NCBI RefSeq assembly: GCF_001571345.1
Contig: NZ_BCTP01000010.1
Location: 35,097-99,096 of the forward strand
Reading direction: 5' to 3'
DNA from: Komagataeibacter xylinus NBRC 15237
Lineage (GTDB): Bacteria > Pseudomonadota > Alphaproteobacteria > Acetobacterales > Acetobacteraceae
Length of the DNA stretch: 64,000 nucleotides
Within the stretch, counting starts at the first letter, position 1. Each line of letters begins with the position of its first letter. Shown here in pieces: positions 6,449-14,132 of the stretch. Made by a program: the position numbers and the translations under genes. The notes below the pieces were generated by a model, which searched no databases, was not told the origin of the DNA, and saw only the letters and a list, made by a program, of their open reading frames with translations.

Positions 6449-6582
6449 TCCAGATCCCCGCTCACCAGGTCAACCGCATCCGCGATCATCTGCCCACCGT
6501 GCCGGAAGTCATAGCCTGCACGGCGCTGTGCTGCGTGGTGTGGGGTGGCCTTGTCCTGATCGTGCTGGAGGCCCTGCCATGA
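6445..6582 (+). CDS. 45-residue single-pass membrane peptide
   Basis: The GTG at 6445 overlaps the previous stop (GTGA), with GGGAGGG upstream. The 45-residue product begins 'VIQIPAHQVNRIRDHL' and ends with a hydrophobic helix 'ALCCVVWGGLVLIVLEALP'. Its stop overlaps the next start (ATGATGG). Unbroken coupling on both sides argues for a real gene. Size and topology would fit a holin-like or small regulatory membrane peptide, but this is not established. Confidence 0.55.
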   Translation: MIQIPAHQVNRIRDHLPTVPEVIACTALCCVVWGGLVLIVLEALP

Positions 6583-7037
6583 TGGAAACCCGCCAGCTCG
6601 ATCTTGTCGACTACCTTGCAGGCATCTCCGTGCCGCCTGCGGCAGCACCGCAGATCAACCCGCTCGATCTGCTTCCACGCCGCCCCAAGGCATGGGAGCG
6701 CCTGGTCGCCCACGTTCCGGCCGAGGATGTCCGCATCAGCATCTCCACGACCTGGACCCGGGTTGTGATGGAGCAGCTGCGCGAGGACGGGCGCGGTGAC
6801 CTGCTGTTCGCCACCGGCAAGATCAGATCCGACGACGTGCCGCCCGACCTCATCTGGCCCGAGCCCTGCCGCCTGATCCTGATGACAGCCGCCAGCGCCA
6901 TCCGCATCCACGAACGCTGGTGCCTGGAGGAAGCCCCCGGCACCGGCCTCACCAACACCTTCCGCTTTGCCCAGCAGCACGCCGACCGGACAGCCGTGTC
7001 GCAGCAGCTGCGTGCGCTGGCAGAGGAACAGTCATGA
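6579..7037 (+). CDS. Hypothetical phage protein
   Basis: 152 residues; start at the ATG overlapping the previous stop (6579; 6582 is also possible). The sequence contains a Pro-rich linker ('ISVPPAAAPQINPLDLLPRR') and then a mixed alpha/beta region. No known motif was recognised. It overlaps the next gene by ATGA. Confidence 0.6.
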   Translation: MMETRQLDLVDYLAGISVPPAAAPQINPLDLLPRRPKAWERLVAHVPAEDVRISISTTWTRVVMEQLREDGRGDLLFATGKIRSDDVPPDLIWPEPCRLILMTAASAIRIHERWCLEEAPGTGLTNTFRFAQQHADRTAVSQQLRALAEEQS

Positions 7038-7255
7038 CCGAGATGAAAATAGAGGTCGCGTCCACCATCGGGATTGCCTTTATCCCGATAGCCTGCGCAG
7101 CCGGGATGGCGTGTTTCGGCATCCCGCACGACGACAATTTCAGCAACCCGGACTACGCCGCGTGCCGGCGGCGGGGCAACGCTGTCCAGGATTGTATGCG
7201 GCATGTGCGAACGAGGCCCACCATCCGCGTCCGGACAGCGGGAGGCGTGGCATGA
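7034..7255 (+). CDS. Small membrane-anchored or exported phage protein
   Basis: 73 residues. A hydrophobic N-terminal segment ('STIGIAFIPIACAAGMACFG', about residues 10-29) is a membrane anchor or signal peptide. Two downstream Cys (in 'AACRRR' and 'QDCMRH') could form a disulfide if exported. Starts and ends in ATGA overlaps. Function unknown. Confidence 0.55.
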   Translation: MTEMKIEVASTIGIAFIPIACAAGMACFGIPHDDNFSNPDYAACRRRGNAVQDCMRHVRTRPTIRVRTAGGVA

Positions 7256-7605
7256 GCCAGACCAGAATGCCGATGCATCCTGTGCCCATCCCGTCCTGCA
7301 AAGACGTGGAAACAGCCGCCTGCATCCGAAACCTCGAAGATGGCAGTGATCTGGACTGGTCAACCTTCAACAGCAGGTTGCTGCCCGAAGGCGAATGGAC
7401 GGACGTGGTCCGCCGCACCGACATGGAGGCGCAGGTCGCCGCGCTCAACAACAGGATAGAGCAGCTCAAAATCTGTCTGGCCAATATCCGCGCAACCTGC
7501 CTGCAGGCAGCCGAAGGACCGACGCCAGCCAACAGCATGGTCGCCGCTGGCATGAGAGCCATGCGCCTGGCCGATGCGGCCCTGAACGGGGAGGGGCGGG
7601 CATGA
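7252..7605 (+). CDS. Hypothetical phage protein with short coiled coil
   Basis: 117 residues starting at the ATGA overlap (7252). A Leu/Ile heptad stretch at about residues 57-75 ('EAQVAALNNRIEQLKICLA') predicts a short coiled coil. No catalytic motif. It ends in an overlap with the next gene (ATGAGC at 7602). Confidence 0.6.
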   Translation: MSQTRMPMHPVPIPSCKDVETAACIRNLEDGSDLDWSTFNSRLLPEGEWTDVVRRTDMEAQVAALNNRIEQLKICLANIRATCLQAAEGPTPANSMVAAGMRAMRLADAALNGEGRA

Positions 7606-7829
7606 GCGACCTTGCCAGCCATCCGATCCTGCAGGGCCTCGAGTTCGGGCGCGAGATCTACAGCATCGAGATCCACGGCAACGGCCGGGGCGATTACGTG
7701 GGCATCGTGCGCGAGGATGATGGCCCGTGCTGCATCGTATTCCGTGGCCCGCTGGTGACCGAAGGCGGCCGCAAGCTCATCCGCGCACGCGGTACGCAGG
7801 CATGGATCAAGGAGGGGAGCCATGAGTGA
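7602..7829 (+). CDS. Small hypothetical phage protein
   Basis: 75 residues with a beta-strand-rich pattern ('YSIEIHGNGRGDYVGIV', 'CCIVFRGPLV') like a small SH3 or OB-type fold. Coupled upstream by ATGA, and its last codons overlap the start of the HTH gene at 7822. Function unknown. Confidence 0.55.
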   Translation: MSDLASHPILQGLEFGREIYSIEIHGNGRGDYVGIVREDDGPCCIVFRGPLVTEGGRKLIRARGTQAWIKEGSHE

Positions 7830-8076
7830 GGCCTGGATACCGCGCGGCTTGCGGGTTGAGCAGGCCGCGCTTTACGTCGGGCTATCGGTCAGCACGTTTC
7901 TTGCCCAGGTGGCACCCCAGGTGCCTCCCGTCAAATTGACGGTTAGGCGGCAGATATGGTTGCGCGAGGACCTTGACCGCTGGCTTGACGTGCGTGCCGG
8001 GCGTACTGGTGCTGCGCGCGAGGAGCTTGGAGGCAACGCATACGAGCAACTGATGGGTGGTTATGGGACGCGTTGA
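7822..8076 (+). CDS. AlpA-like helix-turn-helix protein, probable excisionase
   Basis: 84 residues, preceded by AAGGAGG. 'RVEQAALYVGLSVSTFLAQV' is a winged helix-turn-helix of the AlpA/excisionase type (helix, turn, recognition helix), and 'QIWLREDLDRWLD' is the typical second strand and helix. Its 3' end overlaps the integrase start by 14 bases. An excisionase or activator next to an integrase is the usual arrangement and would direct recombination toward excision. Confidence 0.7.
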   Translation: MSEAWIPRGLRVEQAALYVGLSVSTFLAQVAPQVPPVKLTVRRQIWLREDLDRWLDVRAGRTGAAREELGGNAYEQLMGGYGTR

Positions 8077-9211
8077 TCTGCCCTATGTCGATACAGTAAA
8101 GGCGAAGGGGAAGACCTATTATTACTATCGCAGGGGGAAGTTGCGGCGGAGGATCAAGGGCAACCCCGAGGACCCGCTCTTCCATCAGGAATACGCCCGC
8201 CTTCACCATGCTGCCCTTCATGCCGAAGTCAAAGCTGACAACAGGCCACGAGTTACTCCGGGCTCTCTCGCAGCCCTGATCGCAGCCTATCGGGCATCAC
8301 CCGAGTGGTATGGGACCGCGCCCGCCACGAAAGTGGATTACGCCAAGGCCCTTGCACCGCTTGAAAGTGAGTTTGGCCATCTATCTATCGCTGAAATGCC
8401 TCGCAAATTCGTCTTTTGGCTGCGTGATCGCTACGCAACCAGGCCGGGTGAAACAGAACATTCTGCACCGGTGCCTACGCCTAGGCGAGCCAACCGCATT
8501 GTCACAGTCCTGTCTATTTTGCTGAGTTGGGCCGTCAACCGCGAATGGCGGCCAGACAACCCGGCCCAGCGAGTGCCTAAACTGAAAACGGGCGAGGGCT
8601 ATCGCGCGTGGTCGGATAGCGAACTGGATAAGATGCTCAGAGCCCGAACGACGACGGTTGATATCCGGACGGCCGTAGTTCTGGCCTTCACCACGGGGCA
8701 GCGAGGGCAGGACCTGATCCAGATGAAATGGTCAGATTATGATGGGGAGGGGATTTATGTTGTCCAGCTCAAGACCAATGCGCGCGTGTGGATACCGCTT
8801 CATGAGCGTGCCCGCGAGATGCTGAACGCAATGCCACGGCATAATGCAGAAACAATTCTGACCAGGGCAGATGGCAGACCATGGAAAATCGATCATTTCC
8901 GGCATGAGATGGGCAGGCAGATCCGTGCGGCTGGACTGAAGGGAATCGTCACGCACGGCCTGCGTGCCACAGCCGCCAAGTGGATGGCTGAAGCTGGATG
9001 CTCGGAGCGAGAAATCATGTCGATCACCGGGCACACCAGCTCGGCCATGGTCGGTCGCTATGTGCGCGAAGCGAGCCAGAAACGCCAGGCGCGAAGTGCG
9101 GCAACAAAGGTGGCCGAGTATCGCTTGAAACAGGGGATTGCCAAACCGGGGGAAAATGGAGTGCCAAACCACAGCAAAGCAGAGGCTGCTAGTGACCCTG
9201 AAAAAGCATAA
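8063..9211 (+). CDS. Tyrosine-recombinase integrase
   Basis: About 382 residues from ATG 8063. The C-terminal catalytic domain shows the conserved set: Arg214 in 'TTGQRGQDL', His298 and Arg301 in 'THGLRATA', His324 in 'ITGHTSSAMVGRY' and the nucleophile Tyr333. The N-terminal part (to about residue 170) is the arm- and core-binding region. It catalyses site-specific recombination between phage and host attachment sites. Its stop lies 30 bases from the 3' end of the tRNA-Met gene, which identifies the tRNA as the target. The short C-terminal extension beyond the Tyr is hydrophilic and unremarkable. Confidence 0.93.
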   Translation: MGRVDLPYVDTVKAKGKTYYYYRRGKLRRRIKGNPEDPLFHQEYARLHHAALHAEVKADNRPRVTPGSLAALIAAYRASPEWYGTAPATKVDYAKALAPLESEFGHLSIAEMPRKFVFWLRDRYATRPGETEHSAPVPTPRRANRIVTVLSILLSWAVNREWRPDNPAQRVPKLKTGEGYRAWSDSELDKMLRARTTTVDIRTAVVLAFTTGQRGQDLIQMKWSDYDGEGIYVVQLKTNARVWIPLHERAREMLNAMPRHNAETILTRADGRPWKIDHFRHEMGRQIRAAGLKGIVTHGLRATAAKWMAEAGCSEREIMSITGHTSSAMVGRYVREASQKRQARSAATKVAEYRLKQGIAKPGENGVPNHSKAEAASDPEKA

Positions 9212-9241
9212 AAAATGTAGGGAAATCAATCCTAACGCAGA

Positions 9242-9262
9242 TGGTAGCGGTGGACGGATTTG
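9242..9262. other. Probable prophage attachment site in the tRNA 3' end
   Basis: The last bases of the tRNA-Met gene (acceptor 3' strand and T-arm) directly face the integrase gene, so the crossover most likely lies here or slightly further into the tRNA. The partner copy would be at the unseen left end, so the exact core length cannot be set from this window. Confidence 0.5.
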
Positions 9263-9316
9263 AACCGCCGACCAAGGGATTATGATTCCCCTGCTCTACC
9301 GCTGAGCTACACCGCC
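9242..9316 (-). tRNA. tRNA-Met (CAT), elongator type
   Basis: The reverse complement folds as a 75-base cloverleaf: acceptor GGCGGTG pairing with CACCGCT (one G-U), D-arm with GCTC...GAGC, anticodon stem GGGGA/TCCCT around loop ATCATAA (anticodon CAT), T-loop TTCAAATC and an encoded CCA. The GGAATCATAATCC anticodon arm is that of elongator Met tRNA in alphaproteobacteria rather than initiator. A 9-bp inverted repeat (9230-9238 and 9320-9328) flanks the gene and may extend the acceptor stem in the precursor. Confidence 0.95.
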
Positions 9317-9494
9317 ATCGCGTTAGGATGAGAGCGAGATACCCGCGCTTATGGGGCAAGTCAACCCGTGTTTTCGCATTCGATTGCAAAACACATAAAA
9401 AAGCCCCGGATTTGGTACATCCACCCGATAGGGGGTACTAAGGCAGACCCACCCCCTAAAACGGCAACAACCAGCAAAAGGCTGCGCATCCTTC

Positions 9495-10724
9495 GTGAAA
9501 ACCGAATTCCTTACACTTCTGACCCAGATCAGGCACCTGTTCGGATGGCTGCCGGGACTGCTGTCCTCCATCCTCATGCTGTGTGTGGCCGGGCTGGTGG
9601 CGGAAATGTTCAGCCGGTTCATCACGAAACTCATCGTGCGCATACCGGGGCAGAAGCGCGGGGCCTTCGTGCGTTCGTTCACCATGGCCATGCAGCGCCC
9701 GGTGCGCATCATGCTGGTCATCGTGTTTGTCGGCACCGCGCTGCCGGTGTCGGGCCTGCCGTATGATATCATGCAGGCCACCACCCACGCGCTGGTGGTG
9801 CTGTTCGTGCTCATGCTGGGTTATGCCGCCGTGGTGGCCACCCGCATCCTGTCCGATGCCTACCTCAAGCGCATCAACGGCAAGGATGACAAGGACGACA
9901 TCCTGCTGCGCACCCACATGACACAGGTGCGCGTGCTGCGCCGCACGAGCGACCTGCTGATCGGCCTGCTCACCATAGGGGCCGCACTCATGACATTCGA
10001 GCCGGTGCGGCAGTACGGGCTGAGCCTGTTCGCCTCTGCCGGTGCGGCATCGCTGGTCGTGGGTCTGGCCGCCCGCCCGCTGCTGACCAACCTGTTCGCG
10101 GGTATGCAGATCGCCATGACCCAGCCCATCCGCATGGAAGACCTCATCATCATCAACGGGGACTGGGCATGGGTGGAGGAAATCACCTCCACCTATGTCG
10201 TGCTGCGGGTGTGGGACTGGCGGCGGCATATCGTGCCGATCTCGTATTTTCTTGAAAACACGTTCCAGAACTGGACCCATAATTCGGCAGCGCTGATCGG
10301 GGTGGTGTTCCTGCATCTTGATTTCAACGCGCCGATGGACCGCATCCGCGAGCGCCTGCGCGAGATCGTGCATTCAGCACCATTGTGGGATGGCAAGGAA
10401 TTCGCCGTTCAGGTAGCCGACTGCAATGCTCAGGTCATGACCGTGCGCGTGATTGCCAGCGCGCGCTCGGCCATGCAGAGCTGGGATCTGCGGTGCGAAA
10501 TTCGCGAACAGATCATCGCCTTCCTGCGTGATGAATGCCCCGAGGCGCTGCCGCGTGAGCGCCTGTCGCATGTGGCATCCACCTCGGGGCTGGATGTGAT
10601 GACGGACCCGGCCACGCTGTCGCCCCCGGTCAGGCGGCCACCGCCGGGGGCCTATCTTGGCCCGCGCAATGGCGCGGGTGGTGGTGGCATGGGGCACAGC
10701 GATGGCGGGCAGGGCCATGGCTGA
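9495..10724 (+). CDS. MscS-family mechanosensitive channel
   Basis: 409 residues from a GTG at 9495. The first half has four or five hydrophobic segments; a Gly/Ala-rich pore helix ('AGAASLVVGLAARPLLTNLF', about residues 178-197) is the MscS TM3 signature, followed by the beta domain ('QPIRMEDLIIINGDWAWVEEI') and an alpha/beta C-terminal domain. The last ~45 residues are Pro/Gly-rich and unstructured. MscS proteins release solutes on hypo-osmotic shock from the inner membrane. It is the first chromosomal gene beyond the prophage and converges on the UppP-like gene with a 15-base gap. Confidence 0.9.
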   Translation: MKTEFLTLLTQIRHLFGWLPGLLSSILMLCVAGLVAEMFSRFITKLIVRIPGQKRGAFVRSFTMAMQRPVRIMLVIVFVGTALPVSGLPYDIMQATTHALVVLFVLMLGYAAVVATRILSDAYLKRINGKDDKDDILLRTHMTQVRVLRRTSDLLIGLLTIGAALMTFEPVRQYGLSLFASAGAASLVVGLAARPLLTNLFAGMQIAMTQPIRMEDLIIINGDWAWVEEITSTYVVLRVWDWRRHIVPISYFLENTFQNWTHNSAALIGVVFLHLDFNAPMDRIRERLREIVHSAPLWDGKEFAVQVADCNAQVMTVRVIASARSAMQSWDLRCEIREQIIAFLRDECPEALPRERLSHVASTSGLDVMTDPATLSPPVRRPPPGAYLGPRNGAGGGGMGHSDGGQGHG

Positions 10725-10739
10725 GCCCATGCAGGCCGG

Positions 10740-11582
10740 TCAGAACGACAGGTAGAGGAACGCGACCACGCCGGCCCCTATGCAGTACCAGCCAAACGGG
10801 CGCAGTGCCCAGTCCTCATGGTCGCGGAAGTAGCGCATGAGGATGCCCGTGCAGACCAGTGCCACAACACCCGCCACGATGGCGGCAATGATGGCCATGT
10901 GCATCTGCTCGGGCTGGGGCGGGGCATGGCGCAGCTTCAGCGCCTCGAGCACGGTGGCGGCCAGAATGACCGGTTGCGCCATGAGAAAGGAGAAGCGCGC
11001 CGAATTCTCATGCGACAGGCCGCGCAGCAGCCCGCCCACGATGCACGCGCCCGAGCGCGACAGGCCGGGAAAGAAGGCGAGGCACTGGAACAGTCCGATC
11101 ACCAGCGCCTCACCAAAGCCGAGGGCTGCAAGCGGGCGGTCGTTATGGTGGCGCAGGGTGGCGCGCATGCGGTCGACCACCAGCAGCATGACGCCATTGA
11201 GGGTGAGAAAAACGGCGGCGTAACGCGCCGTGCCGAACAGGTTGCGGATGGCGTGCTCGAACAGGCCGCCAATCAGCACGGCGGGCACGGTGGCCACGCA
11301 CAACAGGGCAAGGATGCGGATGCTGTCCATCTGGCATGTCTCGCCATGACGGCCCGCAGCCCCCGTGAACAGGGCCACCCAGTCGCGCCAGAAAAAGACC
11401 AGAAGGGCAGCACAGGTGCCCAGGTGCAGCATGACCAGCAGGGGCAGGAACATCTCCCCATGCAGGTCGAGTGGCCAGTGCAGCATGGCCGGCACGATGG
11501 CCGCATGCCCGAGGCTACTGATGGGGAACTGTTCGGTCGCCCCCTGAATGATGGCAATAATGATAGCCTGTAGGAGTGTCAT
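10740..11582 (-). CDS. uppP: UppP/BacA-like undecaprenyl-diphosphatase
   Basis: 280 residues from ATG 11582 (GGGGGGACA before it). Polytopic, about eight membrane segments. Two family motifs are present: 'QGATEQFPISSLGH' near the N-terminus (the Q/E-xxx-E acid pair and SS) and 'PGLSRSG' near residue 165. The first motif differs from the usual EGLTEFLPISSTGH, so substrate range may differ slightly. The family removes a phosphate from undecaprenyl diphosphate in the periplasm to recycle the peptidoglycan and O-antigen carrier lipid. It diverges from the MCE gene at 11706. Confidence 0.88.
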   Translation of the reverse strand: MTLLQAIIIAIIQGATEQFPISSLGHAAIVPAMLHWPLDLHGEMFLPLLVMLHLGTCAALLVFFWRDWVALFTGAAGRHGETCQMDSIRILALLCVATVPAVLIGGLFEHAIRNLFGTARYAAVFLTLNGVMLLVVDRMRATLRHHNDRPLAALGFGEALVIGLFQCLAFFPGLSRSGACIVGGLLRGLSHENSARFSFLMAQPVILAATVLEALKLRHAPPQPEQMHMAIIAAIVAGVVALVCTGILMRYFRDHEDWALRPFGWYCIGAGVVAFLYLSF

Positions 11583-11705
11583 TGTCCCCCCGTCCATGAC
11601 GCAGTAGAATGAAAAGATAAGGCAAGGTGTTGCGCCGTATCCCCCTCGCACTGCATTGCGGCAGCTTTCGGGACGGTGTGGCGCACAGGCGGGCAGGGAG
11701 CCAGC

Positions 11706-12164
11706 ATGGCACGGCAGAGAAGTGGGGCGATCATATGCAGCGGGCTGGTCCTTCTGGTGGCGGGCGGGTTCTGTATTTACGCGCGGGCCTCACAAAGCGG
11801 TGGATCACATGATCGCTATCCCGTCGTGGCGCGTTTCGTTTCGGCCAACGGGCTGAAAGTGGGCGCGGATGTTGACATGGATGGCGTGCCCGTGGGACGC
11901 GTGACCTCCATTGCGCTTGATCCCGCCAGCTACATGGCCAATGTGGGGTTTACACTCGACCGCGCCGTGTTGCTACCGACAGATACAGTCATTTCAATCG
12001 GCAGCCCCACGCTTACGGCCGATACCGCCCTGATGGTCGAGGCCGGGCAGGCCCCCGACCGGATTGCGCCGGGCACGGTCATTACCAATACGCGCGAGCC
12101 GCTCAGCCTTGAACAGCAGGTGAGCAACTACATCTTCGGCAATGGTGGCCTGCCCAGTAATTAA
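11706..12164 (+). CDS. MCE-domain protein (MlaD-like), membrane-anchored
   Basis: 152 residues from ATG 11706 (GGGAG upstream). One N-terminal membrane helix (about residues 10-27, 'CSGLVLLVAGGFCIYA') and an MCE domain ('YPVVARFVSANGLKVGADV...GVPVGRV'). MlaD-type proteins form periplasmic hexamers with an ABC permease and ATPase that move phospholipids between membranes. No permease or ATPase gene is next to it here, so this copy works with distant partners or is a lone outlier. Length is close to that of typical MlaD. Confidence 0.8.
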   Translation: MARQRSGAIICSGLVLLVAGGFCIYARASQSGGSHDRYPVVARFVSANGLKVGADVDMDGVPVGRVTSIALDPASYMANVGFTLDRAVLLPTDTVISIGSPTLTADTALMVEAGQAPDRIAPGTVITNTREPLSLEQQVSNYIFGNGGLPSN

Positions 12165-12211
12165 ATGGTCCTGTTGCGGCGGCATGGCGTAAAAAAATCA
12201 TTCAGGAGGTC

Positions 12212-12496
12212 ATGTATTGGCAGTCGTTCCTGAAAAAAAACGATGATATGGCAGGGACTGTCTGCATCAAACTCGGCAGGGCAGAAACACGGATCCTGTT
12301 TGAAATTCTGTTACGGGAATTGAACCACCCTGAATGTGGAAAATTTCAGGTTCCTGGCAATCCTGATGCAGAATATTGGGCCTTTGATGAACGGCGTGGT
12401 GCCCTTGGGCGTGTGCCGCCTGAACCTTTCTCCCCCGGTTATGACCAGTATCTGTCAGACGCCGCCCGTTACCTGATCTGGCGGCCATCACCGTAG
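12212..12496 (+). CDS. Hypothetical protein
   Basis: 94 residues; AGGAGG lies two bases before the ATG at 12212, which is tight but usable. Lower GC than its neighbours. It contains 'AETRILFEILLRELNHPECG' and an aromatic C-terminus. No family recognised; a small orphan protein. Confidence 0.5.
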   Translation: MYWQSFLKKNDDMAGTVCIKLGRAETRILFEILLRELNHPECGKFQVPGNPDAEYWAFDERRGALGRVPPEPFSPGYDQYLSDAARYLIWRPSP

Positions 12497-12605
12497 CAGT
12501 AACGCTTCATTCACCATGGTTCTGGCCAGATTACCCTTACGGGGCACGGTATTGTCTTGTATGGCAGGCATGATCTGAAACCGCTTTTCCTGTCTTGAGG
12601 TCGTG

Positions 12606-13769
12606 ATGACTGTGCCCCGGATTGATCCCTTCCATGCCATGACCATCAGCGCGCTGGCGCATGAACTGGCAGGCGAGGGGCGCAGCATCATTCATATGGA
12701 GTTCGGCCAGCCTTCAACCGGCGCGCCCCGTGCCGCGATCGAACGCGCCCAGCACGTGCTCGCCACCGACCCCATGGGGTATTGGGAAAGCCAGGCGCTC
12801 AAGGCCCGCATCGCCCGGCATTATCACGATACCTATGGCGTCACCCTGGCACCCGATCAGGTCATCCTGACCTGTGGCGCATCGCCTGCGCTGGTGCTGG
12901 CCATGACCGTCAGCTTCGTGCCGGGTGCGCGCGTGGCCATGGCGCGGCCGGGTTACGTGGCCTATCGCAACGTGCTGCGCGCACTGCACATGGAACCTGT
13001 CGAGATTGCGTGTGGGGAGGCCGAGCGTTTCCAGATCAGCGCGCAGGCCATCGCCGCCCTTGACCCGGCTCCCGACGGGCTGGTCCTGGCCAGCCCCGCC
13101 AACCCGACCGGCACCATCCTTTCAGCCAGCGAGATGCAGGCCATCATCGCGGTGTGCCGCGCGCGCGGCATCCGCATCATCTCCGATGAGATCTATCACG
13201 GCCTGAGCTATGGCGAACCTGCCCATAGCGTGCTGGAATATGACCCGCAGGCGCTGGTGGTGAACAGTTTCTCCAAATATTTCAGCATGGCCCCGTGGCG
13301 GCTGGGCTGGCTTGTCGTGCCGCCTGAAAAAGTGGAGGCTGCCCGCGCGCGCATGGGCAACCTGTTCCTGACCCCTGCGGCACTGAGCCAGCATGCGGCC
13401 CTCGTGGCGTTTGACTGCAAGGCCGAACTTGATGGGCACCTGGCCACCTACCGCCGCAATCGTGACCTGCTGCTCAAGGCCCTGCCTGAAATGGGTCTGA
13501 CCCATATCGCCCCGCCCGATGGCGCGTTTTACATCTATGCCGATATCCGCCACCTGACCGATGACAGCATCGGCTTCTGCACGCAACTGCTGCGTGATAC
13601 AGGCGTGACCACCGCGCCGGGTGTCGATTTCGACCCCGTGGACGGGCGACATTTCATCCGCTTCAGCTTTGCCGTGGCAACCGACCTGATCGAGGAAGCC
13701 ATCCGCCGCATGGTCCCGTGGTTTCGCACGCAGGCCGGAAAGGTGCAGAACGCCCCTCATACGGCCTGA
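12606..13769 (+). CDS. PLP-dependent aminotransferase, class I/II
   Basis: 387 residues from ATG 12606 (GAGG five bases before; a GTG at 12603 is possible). Fold-type I hallmarks: 'HMEFGQPSTGAP' substrate loop, 'LASPANPTGTI' (Asn binding the PLP ring), 'IISDEIYHGLSY' (Asp and Tyr) and the Schiff-base lysine in 'NSFSKYFSMAPWRLGW'; the final Arg is in 'FIRFSFAV'. The family transfers amino groups between amino acids and 2-oxoacids, with aspartate/aromatic aminotransferases closest by motif. Exact substrate cannot be read. It stands alone, and a repeat-containing AT-rich gap follows. Confidence 0.88.
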   Translation: MTVPRIDPFHAMTISALAHELAGEGRSIIHMEFGQPSTGAPRAAIERAQHVLATDPMGYWESQALKARIARHYHDTYGVTLAPDQVILTCGASPALVLAMTVSFVPGARVAMARPGYVAYRNVLRALHMEPVEIACGEAERFQISAQAIAALDPAPDGLVLASPANPTGTILSASEMQAIIAVCRARGIRIISDEIYHGLSYGEPAHSVLEYDPQALVVNSFSKYFSMAPWRLGWLVVPPEKVEAARARMGNLFLTPAALSQHAALVAFDCKAELDGHLATYRRNRDLLLKALPEMGLTHIAPPDGAFYIYADIRHLTDDSIGFCTQLLRDTGVTTAPGVDFDPVDGRHFIRFSFAVATDLIEEAIRRMVPWFRTQAGKVQNAPHTA

Positions 13770-14132
13770 TGCAGCCTGGCCTGCCGCGCGGCCGCCCGAT
13801 GTTGGGGGGTGGCCCTGCTGGTAGAGAAAAGCGCAAGAATTGGTTCTGGTATTATTAAATTTTTATTATAATTCTATGGTCTATCTGGTTGGCAAGCAGG
13901 CTGTTGCGCAGGTGCGCTGCTGCAGGATAATCTTTTAAAAAATCACGATATTTTCTATAATTTTTTAAAATGTATTGTGAATTATGCCAGCCTCAAAAGT
14001 TTTTGGTGAAGCTTTTTTCAAAAAGCTTCAGAAGAGCGCGGCTTTACCTGAAAAGCCAGCGCCCCGGATCATGTATTTCCAAACACGGGCTGACGACCTC
14101 CGGCACATATGGCCGGTGTGCAGCACGTGTGC
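13770..14132. other. AT-rich intergenic gap between convergent genes
   Basis: A 363-base non-coding gap. The middle (about 13840-13990) is strikingly AT-rich for this genome and has no convincing reading frame. The right part holds a copy of the dispersed double-hairpin repeat (13995-14074), which could end transcription from both sides. Confidence 0.6.
13995..14074 (+). repeat. Dispersed double-hairpin repeat, copy A
   Basis: AAAAGTTTTTGG leads into an 11-bp stem TGAAGCTTTTT/AAAAAGCTTCA (14007-14030), then a degenerate second hairpin (GCGCGGCTTT...AAAAGCCAGCGC). Orientation is plus. It lies between the convergent aminotransferase and ATP-grasp genes. Confidence 0.65.

Larger units (their letters stand above)
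1..9241. mobile_element. Integrated prophage or phage-like island, right-hand part
   Basis: The right end is defined by a tyrosine integrase whose stop codon lies 30 bases before the 3' end of a tRNA-Met gene, the classic tRNA-targeting arrangement. Inside are a Cro/CI-like divergent regulator pair around a perfect palindrome, a leftward operon leading to a DnaB-like helicase, and a rightward string of small ATGA-overlapping genes. Several genes (3029-3550, 4405-4761, 5000-5608) are clearly richer in AT than the flanking chromosome. No terminase, portal, capsid or tail genes are visible, so either these lie left of position 1 or the element is a defective or satellite-like island. The left attachment site was not found in the window. 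Confidence 0.85.

Noticed and set aside
12310..12330. TTGAACCACCC string resembling a tRNA T-arm
   Set aside because: No matching acceptor, D- or anticodon arms can be paired around it; it is inside a coding frame.
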